Program-made: the position numbers and the translations under genes
The notes under the pieces: model-generated
Databases searched by the model: none
What the model was told of the DNA's origin: nothing
The model's input: only the letters and a program-made list of their open reading frames with translations
Assembly: GCA_947311845.1 (NCBI GenBank)
Contig: CAMZMU010000020.1
Coordinates: 36,059,398 to 36,123,397 of the forward strand
Direction of reading: 5' to 3'
DNA from: Poa pratensis
Lineage: Eukaryota > Streptophyta > Magnoliopsida > Poales > Poaceae
Length of the DNA stretch: 64,000 nucleotides
Part shown: positions 32,032-43,383 of the stretch, in pieces
Layout of the letters: each line of letters opens with the position of its first letter
Position numbering within the stretch: position 1 is the stretch's first letter

Positions 32032-33632
32032 TGATACGTCTCCAACGTATCTATAATTTCTTATGTTCCATGCTTATATTATGTCAATTGCTACATGTTT
32101 TATTCACACTTTATAGCATTTTTATGCATTTTCTGGGACTAACCTATTAACAAGATGCCACAGTGCCAGTTCCTGTTTTCTGCTGTTTTTTATTCCAGAA
32201 AAGCTGTTCTGGAAATATTCTCGGAATTGGACGAAACAAAAAGCCAAGGTCCTATTTTTCTGTCACGTACACGGAGTCCGAAGGAGAGACGAAGGGGGCA
32301 CCGAGGCGCCCTCACCATGTGGTGGCGCGGGTCCCACCCCTGGCGCGCCGCCACGTGGTGAGGAGCCCTCGGGCCTCCACCGACATCGCCCCTTCGCCTA
32401 TAAATTGCCTTTCTCGGGAAAACCCTAAACACCGAGCCTCCATCCACGAAAAGTTCCAGAGCCGCCGCCGTCGTCAACCCTAGCTCGGGAGGGTTCTGAA
32501 GCTCTTCCCGGCACCCTGCCGGAGAGGGGAATCATCACCGGAGGGCTCTACATCGCCATGCCTTCCTCCGGAGTGATGTGTGAGTAGTCCACCCCTGGAC
32601 TATGGGTCCATAGCAGTAGCTAGATGGTTGTCTTCTCCTCTTGTGCCATCATGTTTAGATCTTGTGAGCTGCCTATCATGATCAAGATCATCTTATTGTA
32701 ATGCTACATGTTGTGTTTGCTGGGATCCGATGAATATTGAATACTATGTCAAGTTGATTATTGATTTATCATGCCTATGTTGTTTATGATCTTGCATGCT
32801 CTCCGTTATTAGTGTAGGCTTTGGCCAAGTTTATGCTTGTAACTCCAAGAGGGAGTATTTATGCTAGATAGTGGGTTCATGCCTCCATTTAATCTGGGAC
32901 AGTGACAGAAAGTTCTAAGGTTGTGGATGTGCTGTTGCTACTAGGGGTAAAACAGCAATGCTTTGTCTAAGGATATTTGTATTGTTTACATTATGCACCA
33001 TACTTAATGCAATTGTCTGTTGCTTGCAACTTAATACTGGAAGGGGTGCGGATGCTAACCTGAAGGTGGACTATTTAGGCACAGATGCATGCTGGATAGC
33101 GGTCTGTGTACTTTGTCGTAATGCCCAAGTAAATCTCATAGTGATCATCATGACTTGTATATGCATTGTTATGCACTCTCTATTTTGTCAATTGCCCAGC
33201 TGTAATTTGTTTACCCAGCATGTTAGTATTTTATTATGGAGAGACACCACTAGTGAACTGTGGACCCCGGTCCATTCTTTTACATCTGAAATACAACCAA
33301 CTGCAATCATTGTTCTCTTTAATTCTCTGCAAGCAAACATCATTTTCCACACCACACTTTTAATCCTTTGTTTTCAGCAAGCCGGTGAGATTGACAACCT
33401 CACTGTTTCGTTGGGGCAAAGTAGTTTGATTGTCTTGTGTGCAGGTTCCACGTTGCTGCTGATTCCCTGGTGTTGCGCCGTGCCACATTCAGCCACCAAC
33501 AACCTTCAGAAGACCCTTGACTTCCTACTGGTTCGATTAAACCTTGGTTTCTTACTGAGGGAAAACTTGCTGCTGCACTCATCATACATTCCTCTTGGGG
33601 TTCCCAACGGACGTGTAACTTAACACGCATCA
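32032..33632 (+). repeat. B 3' LTR
   Basis: Near-identical to 25463-27065. Differences seen include one fewer G in the GGGGGG run and CATACATTCC for CATACCTTCC. Confidence 0.9.
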
Positions 33633-33637
33633 CTTTA
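33633..33637. repeat. Target-site duplication of B, right copy
   Basis: CTTTA; element A resumes here. Confidence 0.85.
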
Positions 33638-33708
33638 CAGTATTATTTGATCAAGATTATGATTGTAGCATGTCACCTCAGAAATTATTTTGTTTTTATC
33701 GTTTTACC

Positions 33709-33744
33709 TACTCGAGGACGAGTAGAACTAAGCTTGGGGATGCG
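33709..33744 (+). promoter_or_regulatory. Pre-LTR hairpin plus polypurine-like tract, element A
   Basis: TACTCGAGGACGAGTA (33709-33724) and AAGCTTGGGGATG (33730-33742), 2 nt before the A 3' LTR. It was separated from the rest of A by the insertion of B about 110 nt upstream. Confidence 0.6.
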
Positions 33745-35354
33745 TGATACGTCTCAAACGTATCTATAATTTCTGATGTTCCATGTTGATATTATACCAA
33801 TTGTTACATGTTTTATATACACTTCATAGCATTTTTATGCATTTTCTGGGACTAACCTATTAACAAGATGCCACAGTGCCAGTTCCTGTTTTCTGCTGTT
33901 TTTGTATTCCAGAAAAGCTATTCTGGAAATATTCTCAGAATTGGACGAAATTTGGACAGAACCTTCTATTTTTCCAACACGAAGACGGAGTCCAGAGGAG
34001 ACACGGAGGGGAGCCACGTGGCGCCCACACCATGGGGCCGCGCGGGCCCCCCTGCCGCGTCGTGGGGTGGTGTGGGGCCCTCGTGGCTCCGCAGCCGCCG
34101 CCCTTTCGCCTATTTATTCCTCCCGACGCGAAAACCCTAGATACCCGAGCCATTATCCACGAAAAGTTCCAGAGACGCCGCCGCCGTCAACCCTAGCTCG
34201 GGAGGGTTCAGAAGCTCTTCCCGGCACCCTGCCGGAGAGGGGAATCATCACCGGAGGGCTCTACATCACCATGCCTACCTCCGGAGTGATGCGTGAGTAG
34301 TTCATCCTTGGACTACGGGTCCATGGCAGTAGCTAGATGGTTGTCTCTCCACTTTATGCTATCATGTTTAGATCTTGTGAGCTGCCTATCATGATCAAGA
34401 TCATCTTATTGTAATGTTACATGTTGTGTTTGCTGGGATCCGATGAATATTGAATACTATGTCAAGTTGATTATCAATCTATCTTATATGTTATTTATGA
34501 TCTTGCATGCTTTCCGTTACTAGTAGATGCTTTGGCCAAGTAGATGCTTGTAACTCCAAGAGTGAGTATTTATGCTAGATAGTGGGTTCATGCCTCCGGT
34601 AATCTGGGAGAGTGACAATAACTTCTAAGATTGTGGATGAGTTGTTGCCACTAGGGATAAAATAACCGATACTTAGCTTAAGGGTACGCCGTTAGGTCTA
34701 ATGCATTTGTTTACTTTACGCACATTACTTAATTCAATTATCCGTTGCTTGCAACTTAATACCAACGGGGAACTCGTATGACAACCTGGCGGTGGATTAT
34801 TAGTCATAGACTTTGTTGGATAACGGTCTATGTATTTTGTCGTAATGCCCACATGAATATCATAGTAATCATCATGTCATATATATGCATTGTTATGCGC
34901 TCAATATCTTGTCAATTGCCCAGCTGTAATTTGTTCACCCAGCATGTTAGTTATCTGCTATGGAGAGACACCACTAGTGAACTGTGGACCCCGTCCATTC
35001 TTTTACACTGATAATACAACCAACTGCAAACACTGTTCCTTTTCATTCTCTGCAATTTACTACTGTTTTCCACACCATACGTTTAATCCTTTGTTTTCAG
35101 CAAGCCGTGAGATTGACAACCTCACTGTTTCGTTGGGGCAAAGTAGTTTGATTGTGTTGTGTGCAGATTCCACGTTGGCGTCGGATTCCCTGGTGCTACG
35201 CCGTGCCATATTCCGCCACCAACAACCTTCCGAAGCGATTTCTTGCTCCTACTGGTTCGATTAAACCTTGGTTTCATACTGAGGGAAAACTGCTTCTATA
35301 CTGCATCATACCTTCCTCTTGGGTCTCCTAGCGAACGTGTGATCCACGCAATCA
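33745..35354 (+). repeat. A 3' LTR
   Basis: TGATACGTCTCAAACG...CACGCAATCA, followed directly by GTGCT. Confidence 0.9.
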
Positions 35355-35359
35355 GTGCT
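35355..35359. repeat. Target-site duplication of A, right copy
   Basis: GTGCT, matching 20296-20300. Confidence 0.85.
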
Positions 35360-36180
35360 CCACGGATTGCATCCGTATTCCCGGCTTGGGGGCAATGCAC
35401 TCACGGAACATGCGAATTAGGATGTTGTAGATGGGCTTGAGACCACGGGTGGTGGCAATGGCACCCTCTTTAGCAACAAGAGGGGCAAGAAGCTTATTAT
35501 CATAGTCCACTCCATCTTGATGCATCCTTCGACCAACAGACACGGTGGCTCCCTTGAACTCATAACCCAAAACTTGCCCAAACTTTTCAAAAGAAGAAAT
35601 GCACTTGACCGGCCCGTCATCCAAGTCATCGAGGTGTTCTCCTCCGGGCCGAGTACAAGAGTGGCAAAGAATTGTTGGACCATCTCTATGTTGTAGTCTT
35701 GTTGAGTGGTGATTAGCTTCTCAAGCCCGAGCTTCCTAGCAACCCAAATAGCTTCAACAAAGTACTCCTTCTTGGCCAAGGCTTCAAGGTTCAAAGGTTT
35801 TTGCGGACACACAAGAGCTTTGGGATCCATGTTGGCATATATTTCCTTCATGATGAGCTCTTGCTCCTTCCTCCAAAAGTGAGCATCGGTGGAGTTCTGG
35901 GGCATATCATAGAAACTTTGCCCCCGCATAGTTCGAAAGTCTTCCTTGTTCAAATCTTTGACGGTGGTTATGTTGTCAAGCCTTGCCTTCTTGGCCTTTT
36001 CTTCTCTTTGGAGGGCAGCCTCTTGCCTAGCCCTTCTAGCATCGGACACCCTCTCCTGCGTAGCAGCACCACGCTGCACATGGCGGTCATTCTCTTCATC
36101 ATAGTCCAAATAGTGTCGACCGGACGGCTTGGGAACTTTGGGTTTGGAGGATGATGAGCCCGAATGGTACCTCTTGTTAT
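35360..36180 (-). pseudogene. C extra ORF, second exon, N-terminal half
   Basis: Minus-strand frame from 36180: DNKRYHSGSSSSKPKVPKP, an Arg/Ala/Glu-rich helix (DARRARQEAALQREEKAKKA), then a globular region with FYDMPQNSTDAHFW, PLNLEALAKKEYF and VARKLGLEKLITTQQDYN, reaching MVQQFFATLVLG. One-base frameshifts near 35620 and 35390 separate the later blocks (FEKFGQVLGYEFKG, GLKPIYNILIRMFRECIAPK). The protein continues at 20300 beyond element A. This resembles the large plant-transposon protein group often found as an extra ORF in Sirevirus-like and other grass elements; biochemical role unknown. It has the same orientation as gag-pol and lies between pol and the 3' LTR. Confidence 0.65.
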
Positions 36181-36526
36181 CTGTGAAGAAAGAGTAGATA
36201 GGTAGGATAGAGATGAGCATACATGTCCACGGAAGCCAAAAGGAGAAAGCAGTTGCAAGAAATTTTCCAAAATTGTGATCCAGTCCGGAGTTTCCGCCAC
36301 AGGGGGCGGAGTCTCCGGCCAGACCGGAGTTTCCGGTCTTGGAGGCCGGAGTCTCCAGCCCTGGGGCGAGAGATCCCGATCTGGGTCGAAATCAAGGAAA
36401 ATTTGTTGCAACCAATTTCTATAGACTGCATTTGCCACAAATAAGATTCTACACCAAGAGAAACTAAGAGAACTACTCTCAAAACAAGATCTAGGAAGAA
36501 TCCTAGAAGAGAGAGAGAGTGGTGAC
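36181..36526 (-). other. Predicted intron of the C extra ORF
   Basis: On the minus strand the donor AAAG|GTCACC (36527/36526) and acceptor TCTTTCTTCACAG| (36181) are well formed, with pyrimidines before the AG. Splicing joins ATGAGAGGCAAAG to ATAACAAGAGG in frame. The 346-nt interval contains stops and four or so CCGGAGTTTCCGG-type repeats (36282-36361), so it is unlikely to code. Confidence 0.5.
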
Positions 36527-36539
36527 CTTTGCCTCTCAT
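36527..36539 (-). CDS. Predicted first coding exon of the C extra ORF (MRGK)
   Basis: Thirteen bases: ATG AGA GGC AAA G. The start context CCTCACCATGAG is good. Supported only by the splice geometry with 36180. Confidence 0.4.
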
Positions 36540-37348
36540 GGTGAGGTCCAACGAAGGGGAGAAGGTTCCCCGGCGATGGAGAAGTGGGGAGGCCAGTGGC
36601 ACGGCTGGATCCGGCGGTGGAGACGGCCGGAGGGCACCCGGAGTGGTGGCGGTGGCGACTGGGTGGTGGTCGGGGTCGGGGTGTGTGGGAAATTATGAAG
36701 TAACTCCCCACCCCGATCCCCTTTAGGAGCCTAGAGAAAATGCCGAGTCCGGAGTTTTCGGCCTAAACCCCGGAGTTTTCGGCCGAGCCGGAGTTTCCGG
36801 GTTTAGGGCGGAGACTCTGGACAGCCCGGAGTTTCCGGTGTTACACACCGGAGTCTCCGGACCCAACCACTCCAAAAATGCCAGAATTTTTGTGGGGACA
36901 TGTATGAAAGCAAGAGGAGCATGTTTTTAGGTAGGAATAGGCTTAGGATGAGAACTTTGTCACTGATGGTGGGATATACACTTGGTAGTTGCAAGATCAA
37001 ATATAAAGGCCAATTTCCAAGTGTTTCTAAAAAAAAAAGGTCTAGAAAACCCAAATAAAACCATTAAACCCAAATAAGATCCAACTCCTCACAAAGAAGA
37101 GGGTGGTGGCCTAGGCCACCATGTATGAGATTATGGCGTGACACCGCGAAGATGTATCTTGGGTTCACAACCAACACTCGTCATTTAAGCTCACATTTTC
37201 ATGAATTGAAAATAGAAAAGCAAATGAAATCTTACTATCGGCATAATGGGGGAGGGATAGTCCAATGTATTAGGACCGCACTCCCCCTATGTCCATGCCA
37301 CACCTAAACCAAATAGATAGTCAAGAAATAGGTGTGTATGCAAAATAG
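36540..37348 (-). other. C region between pol and the extra ORF, with repeat array
   Basis: No coding frame. Holds about six GGAGTTTCCGG-type repeats at 36748-36863. GGGGGAG motifs lie near 37247 (plus strand) and 37283 (minus strand, ATAGGGGGAGTG). By position it should include the promoter or leader for the extra ORF. Confidence 0.5.
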
Positions 37349-38997
37349 TCAAGCCACGCTCCTTGAATCCACGATATTTAGCTCATGCCTCAAATAAGTG
37401 AATCTTGCTTCATCAAGTGGCTTCGTGAACATATCGGCAAGTTGGTTCTTGGTTGGAATATAGCCAAGCTCAATGTCACCCCGAGTAATGTGATCACGAA
37501 TAAAGTGATAACGAATCTCAATATGCTTCGTTCTTCAGTGTTCCACCGGTTTGTGACCAATCTTGATAGCACTTTCATTGTCACATAAAAGAGGCACTTT
37601 GTCACAATGGACACCGTATTCCTTTAAAGTTTGCCTCGTCCATAGCAATTGAGTGCAAGCACTAGCGGCTGCCACATACTCGGTTTCGGTGGTGGAGCGA
37701 GATATACAATTTTGCTTCTTAGAAGACTAACTCACCAAGGATCTACCAAGGAATTGGCATGCCCCGGAAGTTGATTTCCTATCATCCTTACAACCACCCA
37801 ATCTGAATCCGTGTACCCGGCAAGAGAGAAGTTGGAGTCCTTAGGATACCACAAACCAAACCTTGGGGTATGAACCAAATATCGAAGGATTCTATTGACC
37901 GCTTGCAAGTGGCTATCTTTAGGAGCCGCTTGATACCTTGCACACACCCCTACACTCAACACAATATCGGGTCTAGATGCACAAAGATAAAGCAAAGAAC
38001 CAATCATAGAGCGATAAAGTTTTTGATCAACATCGTTACCCTTGGGATTAAGTTCAAGATGACATTTGATGTCCATAGGAAACCTCTTCTCTTTAGCATC
38101 TTGCATCTTGAACCTCTTGAGCATGTCTTGGGTGTATTTGGCTTGAGAAATGAAAGTCCCTCCACTCAATTGCTTGATCTCAAAACCAAGGAAGAACTTC
38201 AACTCTCCCATCATGGACATCTCAAACCTATCGGTCATAAGCTTTGAAAATTCATCATTAAAAGCTTTGTTAGATGAGCCAAAGATAATATCATCCACAT
38301 AAAGTTGGCATATGAAAAGCTCCCCTTTAACCCTCTTGGTAAAGAGGGTGGGATCGATTTGCCCCGCTTCAAATCCACGGTCTAGCAATAGCTCTCTTAG
38401 GTGCTCATACCAAGCACGAGGTGCTTGTTTGAGACCATAGAGCGCCTTATCAAGCTTGTAGACATGGTTAGGGAATTTGGAATCCTCGAAATCCGGTGGT
38501 TGCTTAACATATACCAACTCCTTTAGAGGACCATTAAGAAAGGCACTTTTCACATCCATTTGTTGCAATTTAAAATTATGATGTGATGCATATGCAAGAA
38601 GGATACGGATGGACTCAAGGCGAGCCACGGGTGCATAAGTCTCTCCAAAATCAATGCCTTCAACTTGAGAGTACCCTTGTGCAACCAATCTTGCCTTGTT
38701 CCTCACAACCATTCCATGTTCATCTTGCTTGTTCTTGAATATCCACTTTGTGCCTATAACATTGCGGCAATCTTTTGGCTTCTCAACTAAATTCCACACT
38801 TTGTTGCGCTTGAAGTTATTGAGTTCATCATGCATAGCTTCCAACCAATCCGGATCTTCAAGAGCTTCAAACACTTTCTTTGGTTCCACCATGGAGATGT
38901 GTGCTTGATGCTCACAAAAGCTTGCCAATTGCCTCTTGTGGTAACCTTGCGACTTAACACCAATAATAGCTTCAAAATGCATACTCTTTCTTCTCAT
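37349..38997 (-). pseudogene. C pol: reverse transcriptase and RNase H
   Basis: From 38997: [19 protein letters not shown], the standard copia RT start, then [30 protein letters not shown], the catalytic block [12 protein letters not shown] (YVDD), and [16 protein letters not shown]. RNase H begins at [10 protein letters not shown] frameshift near 37790 ends the main frame at 37732. The remaining RNase H (SRSTTETEYVAAASACTQL, LCDNESAIKIGHKP, YIPTKNQLADMFTKPLDEA) is readable in another frame down to a stop at 37349, with one internal TGA near 37540. The enzyme copies element RNA into DNA inside the particle. Fused with integrase in the family, it is separated here by a frameshift near 39040-39060. 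Confidence 0.85.
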
Positions 38998-40712
38998 ATC
39001 TCTTTTAACTTTTGCTTGACGACGGGCTTCGATATCTCTATTGATCTTGGAGGTATCTCTTGATCATCTTGATCATTTGAGTCCCCGTCTTGACCGGAAT
39101 GTTGACCTTGATCATCTTGATGCATATCTTCAACAAAGGAAGGAGAGGGTTGATCTTGGTCATGACCTTGGCTAGCATCAACAATAGGAGAACTTGGTTC
39201 TTGCATAGCAACTTGGTCAACATGAGGAGGGTCTTGAACTTGTTCTTGGGTGGTGCATCGTTTGCTTCCATAGTGGTGCCGTTCAACTTGTGATGGTGAT
39301 GAAGTTTCCACATGAGTGGAGCTTGGACTTGCTTGAGGAGACTCGTAATGAATCTCAACGGGACGATGGAAACCAATGCCCATTCTTCTTATAGCATCTT
39401 GAGGCTCCTCATTATCTACATCACAAACATGAAATTGCGCCACTTGGGAGCCGTCATTCTCATCGAACCTCACATCACAAGATTCTATGACTTTCCCGAC
39501 GGTTTTGTCATAGACTCTATAGGTGTGAGACTCGGCACCGTACCCAACAAAAACACCCTCTAAAGCTTTAGATTCAAATTTAGACAAACGAACACCTTTG
39601 ATCTTATAGAAACACTTACAACCAAATACTCGGTAGTAGGAGACATTGGGCTTGTTGCCGGTGAGCATCTCATAAGGTGTAAACTTCTTGCCTACGCGAA
39701 AGAATAGCCGGTTTGATGAATGACACGCCGTGGAGATAGCTTCGGCCCACAAGAAAAGTGGAGACTTAAACTCCGCCAACATAGACCTTGCCATATCCAT
39801 GAGAGTCCGGTTCTTTCTTTCGGCTACACCATTTTGTTGAGGGGTATATGCAGCGGAATATTGATGACGAATCCCCTCTTCACTAAGAAACTCATTTAGG
39901 GTGTAGTTCTTGAACTCGGAGCCATTATCACTCCTAATGACCAATATAGGGACATTGTGTTGGCGTTGAACTTCATTGGAAAAGTCGATGACGGCTTGTT
40001 GGGTCTCATCCTTCGTCTTGAAGAAATAAACCCAAGTAAATCTTGAATAGTCATCAACAATCACCAAACAATATTTCTTCCCACCAAGACTTGGTTGAGG
40101 AACGGCACCAAAGAGATCAACATGAAGAAGTTCCAATATCCTCTTTGATGAAATGATGGTCTTGCTTGGATGGGGAGAATCATGCATCTTTCCTTCAACA
40201 CAAGCCCTACAAAGACGATCTCTAGAAAAAGAAACATTGTCTTTTAGTCCAAGAATGTGGCCACCCTTGTGAAGACTTTGCAAAGTTCTCATGTTGACAT
40301 GGGACAAGCGGCGATGCCACAACCATCCCACGTCGGCCTTTCCGAATAGGCATATTGCTTGAGTGTTGGTAGACCCCGAAAAGTCCACCACAAACAACTC
40401 ATTTTCAACATACCCAACGAACATGACCTTTAGAGTCTTGCTCCTCAAGAGTACCACCATATCAATAGTAAAATGGACATCAAAATTCATCTTATTAAGT
40501 GCACGAACGGACATAAGATTGTAACCGAGGGACTCGACAAGCATGACATTTACAAGGGTGATATCCTTTGCAACTACCACCTTGCCGAGGCCCTTTACCT
40601 CCGCTTTTGATTTATCACCATAGGAGACGGATGCTTGATTTATATTTGGTCCCAACTCCGTCATGATCTCCTTGCTTCCGGTCATATGACTAGTGCATCC
40701 ACTATCAACCAC
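38994..40712 (-). pseudogene. C pol: protease, GAG-pre-integrase and integrase
   Basis: Begins in the retropepsin active site VDSGCTSHMTGSKE (residue 2 onward), so true protease starts upstream. The GAG-pre-integrase region carries LWHRRLSHVNMRTLQ and CRACVEGKMH, the HHCC zinc site. The integrase core has the D,D,E residues in LLHVDLFGAV, VIRSDNGSEFKN and YTPQQNGVAERKNRTL, and ends with a chromatin-facing GYGAESHTYRVYD segment and a long Ser/Gln/Asp-rich linker. Integrase before RT fixes the copia superfamily. Upstream, in the same frame, a TAG at about 40740 separates pol from gag. Downstream, the frame is lost just before RT. Confidence 0.85.
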
Positions 40713-40749
40713 CCATTTAGACCCACCGGAAGCATAGTCCTACAAGAAA

Positions 40750-43331
40750 TCATTGCTTGGTTTTAGGTACCCATCTTGCAATGGGTCCTCTTTGGTTAGC
40801 AACAAGAGTCTTTGGGACCCAAATAGCATGAGCAACATAACCATCATAAGGTCCAACATATTTAGCATAAACATCACCATAATAATCAACATATAAAATG
40901 TAGTGAGGGTTAGCATCTCCCGCAAAGTCACTACGAGTGGTCTTGCCCCTAGTGGCATTCCCACTCGCAATGGGAGTCTTGGTTTGTGCGGGCTTGGCCT
41001 TGTTCTCCATGTTGTTGCTCTTCTTCTTCTTCTTCTTCTTCTTCTTCTTCTTCTTCTTCTTCTTCTTCTTCTTCTTCTTCTTTGCCTTGGCTACATAACC
41101 AAGACCCTCCTTCCCTTTGTGTGGTTTTTGCTCAAACACTTGAGCAACAACCTTTTCTTTACCTTTAGGAATTGAGGTCTTGGTACTAGTGGCCTTGGCA
41201 AGCTCAACCTTCAACCTAGCATTTTTCTCAATAACATTTGCATGATCACAAGAGGGAGTAGAAGTGCTAGGTGAGTTAGATTTAGAAAGTTGAGTTTGAA
41301 GTTGCTCATGAGACTTGACTAGAAGAGAGTGGGTACTTTCCAAGGCCTTGTGAGCCTTGTCAAGTTTCTCCATATCTTCAAGGAGTCTAGCATTAGCAAC
41401 CACAAACTCGGCTTTCTCCTTTTTAATCACTTTATATTTAGCAAAGACATGGTCTCTATCCTTAATGATTTTAGCAATTATTTCATCATTTTTATCATCA
41501 AGGGACTCAAGTCTTTCCTCAAGAGAAGTTCTATATTCACTCTCTTCTTGAAGAGAGGCATTCAAGGATGCAATGGTGAGAGCGTCCTCTCTCTCAATTT
41601 TTCCCTTGTCATCAAGGATTTCTTCGGCCGCATCAAGTTGTCTCAAGAGAGACTCAACATATGACTTTATTTCACCATGCAAGTTAGCCACAATAGTATC
41701 GGAAGCAACAAGTTCTTTCTTACTCACAAGACTAGATTTATCATCTATTTCATGCATAATCTTGGGAGTAGAAGATGATACCTCGGTGACGTGAGCCATG
41801 AGGCAACGAGCAGTGTTGATGGAGAGGTTCTCATTGGGGGATTCGAAGAGAGAAGGAGGTGGAGTTGATACAATGGCCAATGTGGCCACCTCACGAGTGG
41901 GTTCTTCTTCTTCTTCGGAGTCCTCGGAAGGATACTCATCTTGAGTCATCAACACAATTCTTGGTGCTTTCTTGAAGAATGGCTTCTTCTTGACAAAAAG
42001 CTTCTTTTGAATCATGTTTGATTGGCTCTTGAGGACAAGCCTTCCACCGTTTTGCTCTCTATTCTCATAAGGACAATCTTTGATGAAGTGATGCTTGTTA
42101 TGACAATTGTAGCAAGTCTTTGTTCTATTAGCCAACTCCTTCTTCCCACTTGGATTGTTTGTTAGATCAACTTGAGCCTTTGCCTTGGCCGGGTCACGCC
42201 AAAAAGTCCTTGTTGCAAGAGCTATGTGACCATGGAGGGTTTGTTCAAGATCATTGGGAGGAATGTTGTTCGGGCATGCTTCAACTTCATCATGTTCATC
42301 AAGGCACACAACCTTGGCCTTCAAAGCAAGAGAGAGACCTTGTTTCATTCCCATGGCCCTAGCACGGTTGTCTATAGCATTCTTGGTGGCAACCTTGGAG
42401 GCTTGCATCTCTTGCATAACTTCATTTGATGACATGTCAAGGTAGTTGTGTCTTCCTTGTATGGCCTTCAAGTCAACGGGCTCGAAGGGCATGAGAGCAT
42501 TCACATACTTCCTTTTGATCCAAGCATCATCCACATAGGTTGCCCCCACATTATAAAAGGCTTTGGCAAGAATCTTGAGTCTTCCATACATCTCCTCATG
42601 AGTTTCATTATCAAGCATATAGAAACCTTCGGCATCATTGCTCAAGGCATCAAATCTATTCCTCTTCATGCTTTCATTTCCAAGAAATGCCACCTCAAGG
42701 CAATCCCAAGCTTCTTTGGCGTTGGAGGCATGTTGAATGTGATGCATACCATTTTCTCCAACGGTAAGTTCAAGCATGTGAAGAGCGGAGGCATTGAGTT
42801 GAGCATCAACCACCTCTCTTCTTGTCAAGTTGTTTGGATCCACGGCCTTGAATCCCACTCGTATGATCCTCCAAAGCTCGATAGAGGCACTGTTGACATG
42901 AGATTTCATTGAGTGTTGCCAACTAGTAAAAGCCAATGCATTAAGCTTAGGTGGAGGACCTAAGGTATTTAAGCGAGGATGAGGGATAAGTGGGTCGGGA
43001 GAGTAGACACCATGAGGAGAGACCTCATGGTACTCGGGTTCCCACTTTCTGGCTTGGTTGTGGATGGAGAGGAGTTCTTAAGGTCGGAGTTTTCAACCCC
43101 TTTCTTTTTCTCTTTTTCCTCCTCGGTATCACCGTCATTGGAGTTAGCGGAGTCCTCTAGTGGGATTGTCTCCGTAGGAACCTTGCCACTTGCGAGTTGC
43201 TTGAGCAAGTCACGCATCTCAGCAAATTGGGTATCGATGGACGATTTCAATGATGTTTCCATCGTTTTGAGATCAGCCATGGATGCCGGAGTGGCTTGGT
43301 CCTTCGCGGAATCATCATCACTTTGTGTCAT
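40750..43331 (-). pseudogene. C gag, very long, with zinc knuckle and coiled coil; one frameshift
   Basis: The start at 43331 (MTQSDDDSAKDQ) lies about 40 nt after the PBS. A single-base shift near 43040 moves to the main frame, read as 728 codons from 42936. Domains: UBN2-type gag (FTSWQHSMKSHV, NAKEAWDCLEVAF, NETHEEMYGRLKILA); CCHC knuckle CYNCHNKHHFIKDC around residue 285; an acidic patch; a coiled coil of about 200 residues (LRQLDAAEEILDDKGKIERE through LLVKSHEQLQTQLSK); and a lysine homopolymer encoded by the (CTT)n tract, ending RWVPKTKQ at 40750. Extended gags with a coiled coil are known from Sireviruses, where gag interaction with dynein light chain has been reported. Gag stops at TGA and pol lies in another frame. 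Confidence 0.85.
41020..41082. repeat. (CTT)21 microsatellite inside C gag
   Basis: Uninterrupted CTT/AAG repeat translating to about 20 consecutive lysines on the minus strand. The run is in frame, so gag stays open across it. Confidence 0.9.
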
Positions 43332-43369
43332 ACTTCTCTTAGGCGGTTAAGCCCAACAAGAGAGCCGAG

Positions 43370-43381
43370 GCTCTGATACCA
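43370..43381 (-). other. C primer-binding site (initiator tRNA-Met)
   Basis: Minus strand TGGTATCAGAGC, 2 nt inside the 5' LTR border, followed by CTCGGCTC. This is the common copia PBS. Confidence 0.85.
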
Positions 43382-43383
43382 AT

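Larger units (their letters stand above)
25463..33632 (+). mobile_element. B: young non-autonomous gypsy-like LTR retrotransposon nested in A
   Basis: LTRs 25463-27065 and 32032-33632 (1603 and 1601 bp) differ at about four sites by eye. Target duplication CTTTA; perfect tRNA-Asp PBS. The internal region encodes gag and protease but no RT, RNase H or integrase, followed by a long 3' untranslated part with the same hairpin and AAGCTTGGGGATG modules as A. A and B LTRs are homologous from end to end, so both belong to one superfamily branch. Confidence 0.92.
20301..35354 (+). mobile_element. A: non-autonomous gypsy-like LTR retrotransposon, host to B
   Basis: LTRs at 20301-21913 and 33745-35354 (1613 and 1610 bp, TGATACGTCTC...ACGCAATCA), target duplication GTGCT, and a tRNA-Asp PBS. 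Internal sequence (21914-25462 plus 33633-33744) encodes only a short protease-like ORF. Element B is inserted near its 3' end. The LTRs differ at roughly thirty sites by eye, about 2 percent, versus about 0.25 percent for B, which agrees with the nesting order. Confidence 0.9.

Noticed and set aside
35968..36711. 247-codon minus-strand frame across the extra-ORF leader
   Set aside because: Out of frame with the extra ORF and crosses the predicted intron; composition is low-complexity Pro/Ser/Arg.
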